Shown in pieces: positions 34,523 to 43,060 of a DNA stretch of 64,000 nt (the first letter of the stretch is position 1; every line of letters starts with the position of its first letter). The notes under the pieces are model-generated. The model worked only from the letters and a program-made list of their open reading frames with translations. It did not search any database and was not told where the DNA came from. Made by a program: the position numbers and the translations under genes. Source of the DNA: Pedobacter alluvionis (GTDB lineage: Bacteria; Bacteroidota; Bacteroidia; Sphingobacteriales; Sphingobacteriaceae); the NCBI RefSeq assembly GCF_003664035.1, contig NZ_RCCK01000014.1, forward strand, positions 518,981 to 582,980, written 5' to 3'.

Positions 34523-36368
34523 AAATCTTTAAGGCAAAGCAAAATGAGGCACCCTGTCCCTCTTCACTTTCCACCCAAATTCTGCCCTTTTCATTTTTTA
34601 TAATTTCTGCTGAAATATAAAGCCCAAGACCTAGGCCCGGATAGGTATGTTGCAGATTTCCGCCCACGCGATAAAACTGATCGAAAACCTTATGCTGCTG
34701 CACTTTCGAAATCCCAATTCCATAATCCCGTACACACAAAATCACTTCCCCGTTCAACGCATAGGTACTCACATCAATCTGATTGGCATCAGTAGAATAT
34801 TTAATAGCATTTGATAAAAAATTGGTGATCACCTGGCCAATACGTTCCCGATCGACATAAACCATGGCATTGCTGTTTAAATCGGTTTTGATGCAATGTT
34901 TAGAGGTGATATGTTGCATTTCGTCGACGATTTCTCTTACCGCCTGGTCAAAATCAAATTTTATCGGATTAAAAGTCATTTTTCCTGACTGTATTTTGGT
35001 TACATCAAGCAAATCGCCAATTAAACCTGTTAAACGGTTCAATTGTAAATCCATTTTGCGTACCATATCAGCCTTTTTCTCATCACCATCATTTCTGATC
35101 ATCCTTTCCAATACCTGTGCATAAGCTTTGATACTGGTTACCGGGGTTTTAAGTTCGTGGCTCGCAATGCCCAAAAATTCGTCTTTTTGCTGCTGAAGCC
35201 GAACTTGCTTAGTTACATCCATTGCAGCATGTAAAATGGCATAAACTTTCCCTTCAGCATTCATTAAAGGTTTATAAGTAAAATTGAACCACAACTTTTC
35301 CATTTTACCATTAACAGGCAATAATGCCTCTTGCTGATCGGCATGGTAAGGAATTCCTGTACGATAAACCTCTTTTAAAATATTGATAAAAGGTTGTCCT
35401 TTTAATTCAGGTATCGCCTCTTCTATCGGCTTTCCGATTACACTTTTATCTTTCCCCCAAAACCGCAGCATTTCATCGTTAGCAAGAGAGATTATAATAT
35501 CTTCTGTTTCGTAATAGCCTGTGGCCATCGGAGTATCCAATAATAAATTCCTGAAACGCTCTTCGCTTTTGGCCATTTCCATCCGAGAATGTACCAACGA
35601 GGTGATTTCGTTGGCAACCACCATAATCCCGGTCACCACATTGTGCTGATCGCGTATTGGGTCGTATACGAAATTGAAATAATAATCCTGAAGCACACCA
35701 TATCTTTCCAATCTCGCCATGGTTTCGTAACCGTAATGCGGCACCCCTGTCTGGTAAACCTGAGTTAACAAATCGGGAAAGGGCTGTCCCTTTAGTTCGG
35801 GCAAACCATCAATTAAATAGAGACCGACAACCTCTTCTGTTTTACCCCATAATTTTAAAAGATCCGCATTTGCCTGTTCAATTATAAAATTTTCGCCTCT
35901 CAAAATACCAATGGCCACAGGTGCATCCTGAATCATCTTCCGAAAAAGTTCTTCACTGGCTTTAATCTTTAATCGGGCATTTACCAGTTCGGTAACATTA
36001 GTAGCATTATTCAAAATTCCCCATACATTTCCATCATTATCCTTTAGGGGCTTATAAATAAAATCGAAATAGAAAGTCTGTAAAACACCATCATTAATTA
36101 GCATTACCCTATCCTCTTTAGTTTCGTAAGCAATTCCGGTTTTACGAACATTTTGAAGGATTTCTAAAAAAGGCTGTTCTTTAAGTTCGGGTAAAGCAAT
36201 AGCGAGTTCTTGCCCAATAACCGAATTATCTCTTCCCCATGCCTTAAGCATTGCTTTATTGGCAACTTTGATGTTCATATTCTCCCCGATATACAAGCCA
36301 ATCGGCATCGGAGACTCTTCGATCAATGTAAAATAAACAGCAACGTTATCATCAAAGTTAATTTGCAT
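34521..36368 (-). CDS. Sensor histidine kinase with three tandem PAS domains
   Basis: A 615-residue protein starting at the ATG at 36368 (MQINFDD). It has no transmembrane segment, so it is cytoplasmic. Three homologous PAS domains (about 15-130, 145-260 and 270-385) each repeat LPELK.QPF. The kinase part has SHELKTPVTSIKAYAQ (H box), NFLSNAIKYST (N box), DYGIGI and GLGLGLYIS. Presumably it senses a soluble or redox cue and phosphorylates an unlinked regulator; no response-regulator gene is adjacent. Confidence 0.92.
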   Translation of the reverse strand: MQINFDDNVAVYFTLIEESPMPIGLYIGENMNIKVANKAMLKAWGRDNSVIGQELAIALPELKEQPFLEILQNVRKTGIAYETKEDRVMLINDGVLQTFYFDFIYKPLKDNDGNVWGILNNATNVTELVNARLKIKASEELFRKMIQDAPVAIGILRGENFIIEQANADLLKLWGKTEEVVGLYLIDGLPELKGQPFPDLLTQVYQTGVPHYGYETMARLERYGVLQDYYFNFVYDPIRDQHNVVTGIMVVANEITSLVHSRMEMAKSEERFRNLLLDTPMATGYYETEDIIISLANDEMLRFWGKDKSVIGKPIEEAIPELKGQPFINILKEVYRTGIPYHADQQEALLPVNGKMEKLWFNFTYKPLMNAEGKVYAILHAAMDVTKQVRLQQQKDEFLGIASHELKTPVTSIKAYAQVLERMIRNDGDEKKADMVRKMDLQLNRLTGLIGDLLDVTKIQSGKMTFNPIKFDFDQAVREIVDEMQHITSKHCIKTDLNSNAMVYVDRERIGQVITNFLSNAIKYSTDANQIDVSTYALNGEVILCVRDYGIGISKVQQHKVFDQFYRVGGNLQHTYPGLGLGLYISAEIIKNEKGRIWVESEEGQGASFCFALKI

Positions 36369-36400
36369 ACAGGAATAAAAAAACAAATATAATGGGTTTT

Positions 36401-37444
36401 CTATTTACTACCCGATTTTAAAAATGATATTAAAACTTTCTCATCATGTGTTAGACCTAATTTACCATTTCCTTTGTTATTATTCATTTTTTTCATGTAT
36501 TTATCAAGTTCATTGTTTTCGTAAGCGGTGAGCAATAACGGATACACGTAGGAACTCTTACAAACCGCTCTGGTATTGCCTAATTTTTTTGCTACACAAT
36601 CTAAAACCGATACAATTGTTTGTTTCGAATTAAGGTTAAAATTTTCATCAGCACTGCACTTCGAAAACTGGCGCAATGCTTCTAACGTTCCGCCCCAGGT
36701 TCTAAAATCTTTGGCCGTAAAATCATCTCCTGTAATTTCTTTAATGTAAGCGTTAATTTTACCAGAATCGATGCTTTTATGTTCTTTCCCATTTGAATAA
36801 TACTGAAATAATTCCTGCCCGGGGATATCCCTGCATTTCTTCACCAGTTTCGCAAGCGACCGGTCGTTTAATACCACTTTCTGTCGGACACCTTTTTTCC
36901 CAACAAAATCCATCGTAATCTTACTCCCCTCAATTTTAACATGTTTATCACGAAGTGTAGTTAAGCCGAAAGAACCATACAGCTGCTTATAACTTTCATT
37001 ACCCACACGAATTAGCGTTTTTTGGAGTACATCTACCGAAATGGCCAATACTTTACGTTCGTCGAAATCTTTTCTGCGAAGGTCTTTTTCGAGATTTTTC
37101 CGGGCACTGGGCAGTGCTTTTCCAAATTCCAATAAACGAAAATACTTATCTTCCGATCGGCGGTTTGTCCACTTTGCATGGTATTTATATTGTTTCCTGC
37201 CCGCAGCATCTATACCAGTAACCTGTAAGTAAGCATTAGGTTTATTGGCTATCCATACATTTTGCCAGGCTGGAGGAATGACCAATGCTTTAATTCGGTC
37301 GAGGTGTTTTTCATCAGTGATTTTATTACCATGCTTATCTTCATAATGGAATTTACCTGGCTTTCCTTTCCGGTAAATCCCAGGCATAGTATCTGTTACG
37401 TATACCAATCCACTTGCTTTAACAACATCTTTGCCTTGTACCAT
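36401..37444 (-). CDS. DNA topoisomerase IB (poxvirus type)
   Basis: A 347-residue enzyme of the poxvirus/bacterial TopIB type. The catalytic Arg region is TLIRVGNESYKQ, the second Arg is in KDFRTWGGT, and the nucleophile is Tyr299 in CKSSYVYPLL. The N-terminal beta domain GKFHYEDKHGNKITD and the DNA-contact RIKALVIPPAWQNVWI are typical. It relaxes supercoils through a 3'-phosphotyrosyl intermediate. The C-terminal tail is Asn/Lys-rich. Confidence 0.94.
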   Translation of the reverse strand: MVQGKDVVKASGLVYVTDTMPGIYRKGKPGKFHYEDKHGNKITDEKHLDRIKALVIPPAWQNVWIANKPNAYLQVTGIDAAGRKQYKYHAKWTNRRSEDKYFRLLEFGKALPSARKNLEKDLRRKDFDERKVLAISVDVLQKTLIRVGNESYKQLYGSFGLTTLRDKHVKIEGSKITMDFVGKKGVRQKVVLNDRSLAKLVKKCRDIPGQELFQYYSNGKEHKSIDSGKINAYIKEITGDDFTAKDFRTWGGTLEALRQFSKCSADENFNLNSKQTIVSVLDCVAKKLGNTRAVCKSSYVYPLLLTAYENNELDKYMKKMNNNKGNGKLGLTHDEKVLISFLKSGSK

Positions 37445-37535
37445 TTTTGCCTATAAGTATGGGTTTATTTTTAGTTATTTTGCAAAACTTTAACGCGGGT
37501 AGCCACGTTATTTTTAGAAACACAACACTTTCTTT

Positions 37536-38444
37536 ATGAAAATAGTTTTTATGGGTACGCCCGATTTCGCAGTAGCTTCTTTAGATGCCTTAGTACAAGC
37601 CAGTTTCGATGTAGTTGCAGTGGTTACTGCACCAGACAAACCTGCTGGCCGTGGCCAAAAACTGAATGAAAGTGCAGTAAAAAAATATGCTGTAGAAAAA
37701 GGAATTCCCGTTTTACAACCTGAAAAATTAAAAAATCCTGAATTTATTGCGGAATTAAGATCTTACCAAGCCGATTTACAAGTAGTGGTAGCTTTTAGAA
37801 TGTTACCCGAAGTGGTATGGAATATGCCTCCAAAAGGCACCATTAACTTACACGGATCGCTTTTGCCCCAATACCGTGGTGCCGCACCAATAAACCACGC
37901 CATTATAAACGGAGAAAAGGAAAGTGGTGTAACAACTTTTTTCCTTACACATGAAATTGATACCGGTAATATTATCCTCAGTGATAGTACCGCCATTGCC
38001 GATGATGAAACCGCCGGCGACCTGCACGACAAACTGATGTACATTGGGGCCAACCTGCTGGTAAAAACGCTTAAAGCAATTGAGGCTGGCGAGGTTAACG
38101 AACAACCGCAGCCGCAAAGCGGAGAACTAAAGCATGCACCTAAAATTTTCAAAGACGATTGTAAAATCGACTGGAATAACCAAGCGCATACGGTTTATAA
38201 TTTAATTCGCGGCCTGAGCCCATATCCCACTGCTTTTACTTTTTTAAATGATAAAACCCTGAAGGTATTCAAGGCCGAAATAGAAGATAAAGAACCAGGT
38301 ATAGTTGCCGGCGGCTTTTTAACAGACGGTAAAACTTATTTAAAATTTGCCGCAAAAGATGGTTTTATCAAACTTTTAGACATTCAATACGAAGGGAAAA
38401 AGCGAATGCTGATCGAAGATTTCTTGAGAGGAATGCGGTTGTAG
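37536..38444 (+). CDS. fmt: Methionyl-tRNA formyltransferase
   Basis: A 302-residue enzyme of normal length. The formyl-THF-binding segment LHGSLLPQYRGAAPINHAI and the EIDTGNIILSD region carrying the catalytic Asp are present. The C-terminal OB-like part (NLIRGLSPYPTAFTFL) is present. It formylates Met on initiator tRNA. Upstream DNA carries the topoisomerase gene divergently; a dyad repeat and copy C of the structured element follow. Confidence 0.96.
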   Translation: MKIVFMGTPDFAVASLDALVQASFDVVAVVTAPDKPAGRGQKLNESAVKKYAVEKGIPVLQPEKLKNPEFIAELRSYQADLQVVVAFRMLPEVVWNMPPKGTINLHGSLLPQYRGAAPINHAIINGEKESGVTTFFLTHEIDTGNIILSDSTAIADDETAGDLHDKLMYIGANLLVKTLKAIEAGEVNEQPQPQSGELKHAPKIFKDDCKIDWNNQAHTVYNLIRGLSPYPTAFTFLNDKTLKVFKAEIEDKEPGIVAGGFLTDGKTYLKFAAKDGFIKLLDIQYEGKKRMLIEDFLRGMRL

Positions 38445-38450
38445 AAGATA

Positions 38451-38559
38451 CGTCATTTCGAGCGGAGTGCAACGAAGTCGAGAAATCTATTTAGCCGTAT
38501 GGATATGAATCAACTTCAAAGATCCCTCCATTTCGCTGCACTTCAGTCGGGATGACGAC
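38451..38559. repeat. Dispersed palindromic repeat (GTCATTTCGAG family)
   Basis: GTCATTTCGAGCGGAGTGCA and TGCACTTCAGTCGGGATGAC form the arms. The order of half-elements is inverted relative to the copy at 7507-7591. Confidence 0.75.
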
Positions 38560-38574
38560 CCACTCAGGTTATTC

Positions 38575-38862
38575 TTTTTTTGGAAAGCAGTAACAGTAGC
38601 TTTTAGGTCAATACAGCCCCGCTCCCGCTTCTGCCAATTTGAAGGAAATTGGCATCCCGCTTTGATCGGGTTTAAGTGGCCACAAAGTGCAACTATTTGG
38701 GTTTAAATTGCGGAGTAGAACTATCCCTTGTTAAATAAACCCGACCGAAAGCGTTATCCCGATTAGGGATTTGTTTCTCTTGTGAAGTAAATTTCATCGG
38801 GATTAAGCAAAGAGCGGGACTAAACGGAACCGAAGCACTACAAGCTTTGCTTTCCAAAAAAA
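38575..38862. repeat. Structured 288-bp dispersed element, copy C
   Basis: The closing arms TTTTTTTGGAAAGCA and TGCTTTCCAAAAAAA are perfect complements. Internal pairs in order: CCCGCTC/GAGCGGG enclosing GCCAATTT/AAATTGGC, TCGGGTTTA/TAAACCCGA and ATCCCGAT/ATCGGGAT. This is the most complete copy. No open frame of note. Confidence 0.85.
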
Positions 38863-38946
38863 GAAATGAGTTAAATTTGAAGCGATCCAATCAGCTAGTA
38901 TTTACAAAGTGTAAAATGTGATCTCTTGACCAGCGCATGATTAACG

Positions 38947-39786
38947 CTAGAAATTATTCAGCTTCTCAATCAAAAACTTAGATACTTCGTTAAAATAACG
39001 CTTTCTACCGTAGCCCATTACCCATTGTATGCCTTGCGTAGCATTGGTGATAAAAACTTCTTCAGCTTCTTTTAATATTTCGGGGTTGATCTGTGCCTCA
39101 ATCAAAGGCATATCATTCATTTTGCACAACTGCATAATAGCCGTCCGCATTACACCACTTATGCAACCTTCAGCCAGTGAGGGCGTATAAATCTGCTTGT
39201 TGTACACCACAAAAACGTTAGCGCTAATGCTTTCGCAAAGAAAGCCATGTTGGTTCAGGATCATGGCCTCATCAAGGCGGTTTTGACTTTTAAAAAGCCC
39301 GGCCATAACATACAGAAGCGCATTGGCTGTTTTAAAATTCGAGAGTTTATTCACCGGCTTGGTCATTTCGTCAAAAACATCAATAATCAAACCTTTGCTG
39401 TTTAACTCATAAGTGGATGCTTTTAAGGGAATGCCTTCTAAAATATAACCGGCTTTATTTATTTCGGGCGTATAAACACCTGCTCCTCCCCTATAAACTG
39501 AAAGACGGAAACGAACATTACCGTTCCATTTGTTGCGTTTTGCCAGATCGGCTGTTTTTTGGCGCAGAAAATAATCATCCATTAAAGCGTGACCGTCTAT
39601 TTTTAGCGCTTTCATACCTGCTGTTAATCTATCGGCATGTAGGTCGGCAAATTGCAGCTTATTATTAATCATCCGCATGCTTTCGAACAGTCCATCGCCA
39701 AATTTGAAGCTTCTGTTGGAAGCTGTCAAAATCGGGTCATCTACCGCCTGAAATTCATCATTAAATAAAAGGTACTCCTGAAGCAT
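38947..39786 (-). CDS. Class IV aminotransferase (possible aminodeoxychorismate lyase)
   Basis: A 279-residue PLP-dependent fold-type IV enzyme. Likely catalytic lysine in KLSNFKTANALLYV; the PLP-phosphate segment is FLCESISANVFVVY. The opening YLLFNDEFQAVDD and FKFGDGLFESMRM fit the group that includes PabC, D-amino-acid and branched-chain aminotransferases. A pabB gene lies in the same window (62677), so it may supply the PabC step of folate synthesis, but this is a guess. It follows rluD by 3 bases and is probably co-transcribed with it. Confidence 0.8.
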   Translation of the reverse strand: MLQEYLLFNDEFQAVDDPILTASNRSFKFGDGLFESMRMINNKLQFADLHADRLTAGMKALKIDGHALMDDYFLRQKTADLAKRNKWNGNVRFRLSVYRGGAGVYTPEINKAGYILEGIPLKASTYELNSKGLIIDVFDEMTKPVNKLSNFKTANALLYVMAGLFKSQNRLDEAMILNQHGFLCESISANVFVVYNKQIYTPSLAEGCISGVMRTAIMQLCKMNDMPLIEAQINPEILKEAEEVFITNATQGIQWVMGYGRKRYFNEVSKFLIEKLNNF

Positions 39787-39789
39787 ATT

Positions 39790-40818
39790 TTATGATGTAG
39801 CGATATAATTTTCCCATTTGGTTAAGCCAGCCTTAAAATCGGGCGGCAATGGCGATTCAAAATAAATATACTCCTTGGTGCTGGGATGGATAAAACCCAA
39901 ACTTTGTGCATGTAAAGCCTGACGGGGCAACAATTCGAAACAGTTATCTACAAACTGTTTGTACTTATTAAACGTAGTTCCTTTTAAAATCTTATCGCCA
40001 CCATACATTGCATCGTTAAAAAGTGGATGACCAATGTGCTGCATGTGTGCCCTGATCTGGTGCGTACGGCCAGTTTCAAGTTCACAACTGATTAAAGTAA
40101 CATAACCCAAACGTTTTAATACTTTATAGTGTGTTACAGACCATTTCCCTTTTTCTTCATCATCGTAAATATCCATCACTCGACGGTCTTTCACACTTCT
40201 GCCAATATAACCGGTTACCGTTCCATCGTTTTCGATATCGCCCCAAACCAACGCAATATATTTACGGGTAATGCTGTGATCAAAAAACTGACGTGCAAGG
40301 TGCGTAATCGACTTTTCATTTTTACTGATTAGCAGTAAACCCGAGGTATCCTTATCAATACGGTGCACCAGGCCCGGGCGACCATCATTGCCCGGCAGTT
40401 GAGGGAGTTGTTCAAAGTGGAATGCCAAAGCATGAACCAAAGTTCCGGTATAATTGTTAAAACCTGGGTGTACAACCATCCCGGCAGCTTTATTTACGAC
40501 CAAAAGATCGCTATCCTCGTAAATGATATCCAATGGCAAATCTTCAGGATAAACTTCGGTATCGCGCGGTGGGTGCGGTAAAACGATAGATATTTCATCA
40601 TGAGGTTTAACCTTGTAACTCGCTTTGATCTGTTTCTGGTTAACCAGTACATTCCCTGCATCAATTGCATTCTGAATACGGTTTCGGGAAGCATTTTCTA
40701 CGCGCACCATCAAAAATTTGTCGATACGCAGCAAAGACTGCCCCTTATCGACAATAATTTTTAAGTGTTCATATAATTCCTGCTCTTCTGATTCCTGCAA
40801 TTCGACCACATTTTCCAT
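39790..40818 (-). CDS. RluD-family 23S rRNA pseudouridine synthase
   Basis: A 342-residue protein started at the ATG at 40818 (MENVVELQE). A longer frame to 41037 would overlap the divergent gene at 40920 and shows no family sequence. An S4 RNA-binding domain occupies about 30-80 (LRIDKFLMVRVENASRNRIQ), and the catalytic Asp155 lies in GLVHRIDKDTSGLLL. The C-terminal core has TGRTHQIRAHMQHIGHPL. It probably modifies large-subunit rRNA or tRNA; RluC and RluD types cannot be separated by eye. Confidence 0.92.
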   Translation of the reverse strand: MENVVELQESEEQELYEHLKIIVDKGQSLLRIDKFLMVRVENASRNRIQNAIDAGNVLVNQKQIKASYKVKPHDEISIVLPHPPRDTEVYPEDLPLDIIYEDSDLLVVNKAAGMVVHPGFNNYTGTLVHALAFHFEQLPQLPGNDGRPGLVHRIDKDTSGLLLISKNEKSITHLARQFFDHSITRKYIALVWGDIENDGTVTGYIGRSVKDRRVMDIYDDEEKGKWSVTHYKVLKRLGYVTLISCELETGRTHQIRAHMQHIGHPLFNDAMYGGDKILKGTTFNKYKQFVDNCFELLPRQALHAQSLGFIHPSTKEYIYFESPLPPDFKAGLTKWENYIATS

Positions 40819-40919
40819 GGGGCAAAAATAAACTTTTAACTTCAAGAATTTTTTAATCATTACAGTTTTAAAGAAAACAACTCTATCTTTAGACAAAGAA
40901 ATCATCCTAAATCGTTTAT

Positions 40920-41948
40920 ATGAAGAAATATTACATTTTAAAGGCTTTATGTGCCTTATTTTTATTGGCAACGGCTGAAAAAGCAAGTGCTCAACAAGAT
41001 GTTGGAGACTTGTTTGTTGGCGGACCAGCCGATGCAACCAAATTGGTTAATGCCTATTTCGATCCTTTATACAAAGGCTTAGGACTGGGTTTAACCGATG
41101 GATGGTCTAACACTGCCCAATCAAAAGGTTTTTTAAAATTCGATGTCAGGGTTTCAGCCTCCGGGGCTTTTGTTCCACAATCGGCCAGAAGTTACGATGT
41201 AAATACATTGGGTTTAAGCAATATTAAACCAGCACCCGGCGCTTCTTCAATAGGCCCTACTGCTTTTGGAGATGATCGCGAGGGTGGTAAAATGGAAGTA
41301 TACACCAGCAACGGTATCCCTACAGGTAAATTTTTCAACCTGCCACAGGGCGTGGGTTTCCATGTAGTACCTTCAGCACAGATACAGGCTACACTAGGTT
41401 TACCAAAAAACATTGATGTTACTTTAAGGGCAATGCCTAAAATAAAACTAGGTAACGACTTAGGAAGTTTATCCATGATCGGTTTTGGTGCAAAAGTTGA
41501 ACTTTTACCTTTGTTTATGGGATCAACAACGGAGAAACTGGTTCCGGTAGACATTGCAATCGCAGGAGGATTTACCCAGTACAAATATAATTTGCCGCTG
41601 AATATCAATAATACTGCAAACTCTGATCAGCGTATAGATGCTAAATTCAATGGTGTAAACTTTGATGCCATTGTTTCTAAAAAAATTCTGTTTTTCACTC
41701 CTTTTGCCAGCATCGGTTACCAAACCTCGAACACCAATTTAAAAGCGCTTGGTACTTATACATTTGAAGACGGCATAAACAATACAACTTATGTTGACCC
41801 AATTTCGGTTAAACAGACCGATATTGATGGTGTGAGGGCAAGTTTAGGCTTTCAGCTAAAATTTGGTTTCTTTAAGTTTTATGGTTCGTATACCCAGGCA
41901 AAATACAGCATGGTTAATGCGGGTATTGGTTTAGGTATCGGTAAATAA
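40920..41948 (+). CDS. DUF6588-type outer-membrane-like protein
   Basis: A 342-residue exported protein (signal cut near ASAQ). The mature protein begins DVGDLFVGGPADATKLVNAY and continues with alternating short strands (FKFYGSYTQAKYSMVNAGI at the end), suggesting a beta-barrel. This matches what I recall of DUF6588; the substrate is unknown. It is monocistronic and divergent from rluD, with a TATCTTTA near-match to the -7 element about 30 bases upstream. Confidence 0.75.
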   Translation: MKKYYILKALCALFLLATAEKASAQQDVGDLFVGGPADATKLVNAYFDPLYKGLGLGLTDGWSNTAQSKGFLKFDVRVSASGAFVPQSARSYDVNTLGLSNIKPAPGASSIGPTAFGDDREGGKMEVYTSNGIPTGKFFNLPQGVGFHVVPSAQIQATLGLPKNIDVTLRAMPKIKLGNDLGSLSMIGFGAKVELLPLFMGSTTEKLVPVDIAIAGGFTQYKYNLPLNINNTANSDQRIDAKFNGVNFDAIVSKKILFFTPFASIGYQTSNTNLKALGTYTFEDGINNTTYVDPISVKQTDIDGVRASLGFQLKFGFFKFYGSYTQAKYSMVNAGIGLGIGK

Positions 41949-42011
41949 CAAACGATTAAATATAATTATGTTTAAAGTGGTTGTATGATAAAGGCAATTC
42001 AACCTAGATGC

Positions 42012-42081
42012 TGTCATGTTAAGCCTGTCGAAACACCTTAAAGAATATTTAAATAGGCCCTTCGACAGGCTCAGGATGACA
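42012..42081. repeat. Dispersed palindromic repeat (GTCATG...CCTGTCGA)
   Basis: CTGTCATGTTAAGCCTGTCGA and TTCGACAGGCTCAGGATGACA form the arms across a 28-base centre. Related to, but distinct from, the GTCATCTCGA family. Confidence 0.7.
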
Positions 42082-42095
42082 AAATCTATATTTAT

Positions 42096-42992
42096 GTGAT
42101 ACAACCTCCTTTATTTTTACACGTGTTCGAAGAAATATATAGCCCGGTACAAAAAATAACATTTGCGCCTTTCAACAACCTGTTTGTTAAACGGGACGAT
42201 CTTATTGATCCTTATATTTCTGGCAACAAATGGCGGAAGCTTAAATATATTTTAGCAAAGGCCAAAGCAGCGCACAAAACACATCTGGTTACCTTTGGTG
42301 GGGCTTACTCTAATCACCTTGTAGCAACTGCTGCTGCTGCATCAAGATCAGGGTTAACCGCTACAGCTTTTGTACGTGGAGAAGAAGTACAAAATGAAAT
42401 GTTATTGCTATGCAGTTTATTCGGGATGAAACTCATTTTTACCGACCGTGAAAGTTATAGGGATAAACACAAATTGTTTCAACAGCATTTTGCCAACGAT
42501 CATCAGGCTTATTTTATTGATGAAGGCGGGGCTTCTGCAGAGGCCATCATCGGCTGTGCAGAGGTAATTAAAGAACTGGCTGAACCATACGACCACATTT
42601 TTTGTGCCGCCGGAACAGGAACCACTGCGGCAGGTTTATTAAGCGGAATTCAGCAAAACGGTTTAAATACGAAACTTCATATCATACCCGTGTTAAAAGG
42701 TGCTTCCTTTATCAAAGAGGAAATAACGAAATACACACCTCTATCGCATCACCTAATACTTCACCTCGATTATCATTTTGGCGGATACGCAAAAACTACG
42801 CCTCAATTAATCAGCTTTATCAAAAACTTTACTGCAAAAACCGGACTACTTTTAGACCCTGTTTATACCGCAAAAATGTTTTATGCTATTCAAAATCTAC
42901 AGCAACAGGGAAATATCGGTAAGGATGAAAAAATCCTGGCCATTCATACCGGAGGATTAATGGGCCTCTTTGGGATAAAGGATAAGTTTTAA
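42096..42992 (+). CDS. PLP-dependent ACC deaminase/D-cysteine desulfhydrase family protein
   Basis: A 298-residue fold-type II PLP enzyme starting at a GTG (42096). The lysine-bearing motif is YISGNKWRKLKYIL, followed by VTFGGAYSNHLVATAAAA and EVIKELAEPYDHIFCAAGTGTT. Family activities include D-cysteine desulfhydrase and 1-aminocyclopropane-1-carboxylate deaminase; members of this bacterial branch often act on D-amino acids. It ends 68 bases before the convergent fucosidase gene. Confidence 0.88.
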   Translation: MIQPPLFLHVFEEIYSPVQKITFAPFNNLFVKRDDLIDPYISGNKWRKLKYILAKAKAAHKTHLVTFGGAYSNHLVATAAAASRSGLTATAFVRGEEVQNEMLLLCSLFGMKLIFTDRESYRDKHKLFQQHFANDHQAYFIDEGGASAEAIIGCAEVIKELAEPYDHIFCAAGTGTTAAGLLSGIQQNGLNTKLHIIPVLKGASFIKEEITKYTPLSHHLILHLDYHFGGYAKTTPQLISFIKNFTAKTGLLLDPVYTAKMFYAIQNLQQQGNIGKDEKILAIHTGGLMGLFGIKDKF

Positions 42993-43022
42993 ATATTAAA
43001 CTTTAATCTGTAAACATATAAA

Positions 43023-43050
43023 AAAGGGTTCCTCATCCTTAAGGAACCCT
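43023..43050 (-). terminator. Terminator of the GH29 gene
   Basis: AGGGTTCCT and AGGAACCCT pair; on the minus strand it is followed by TTTTTATAT. Between two convergent genes, it can serve both. Confidence 0.8.
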
Positions 43051-43060
43051 GATAAGATTG

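Larger units (their letters stand above)
38445..38946. other. Intergenic region with a dyad and structured repeat copy C
   Basis: No gene in about 500 bases: a GTCATTTCGA dyad (38451-38559) is followed directly by copy C (38575-38862). Confidence 0.65.

Noticed and set aside
37763..38152. 129-codon frame antisense to fmt
   Set aside because: It lies wholly inside fmt on the other strand and looks like a shadow of codon bias; no motif.
40819..41037. N-terminal extension of the RluD-family gene to 41037
   Set aside because: It overlaps the divergent gene starting at 40920 and shows no S4-domain sequence; the ATG at 40818 begins the conserved protein.
41192..41608. 138-codon frame antisense to the DUF6588-like gene
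   Set aside because: Shadow of a gene with clear signal peptide and strands on the other strand.
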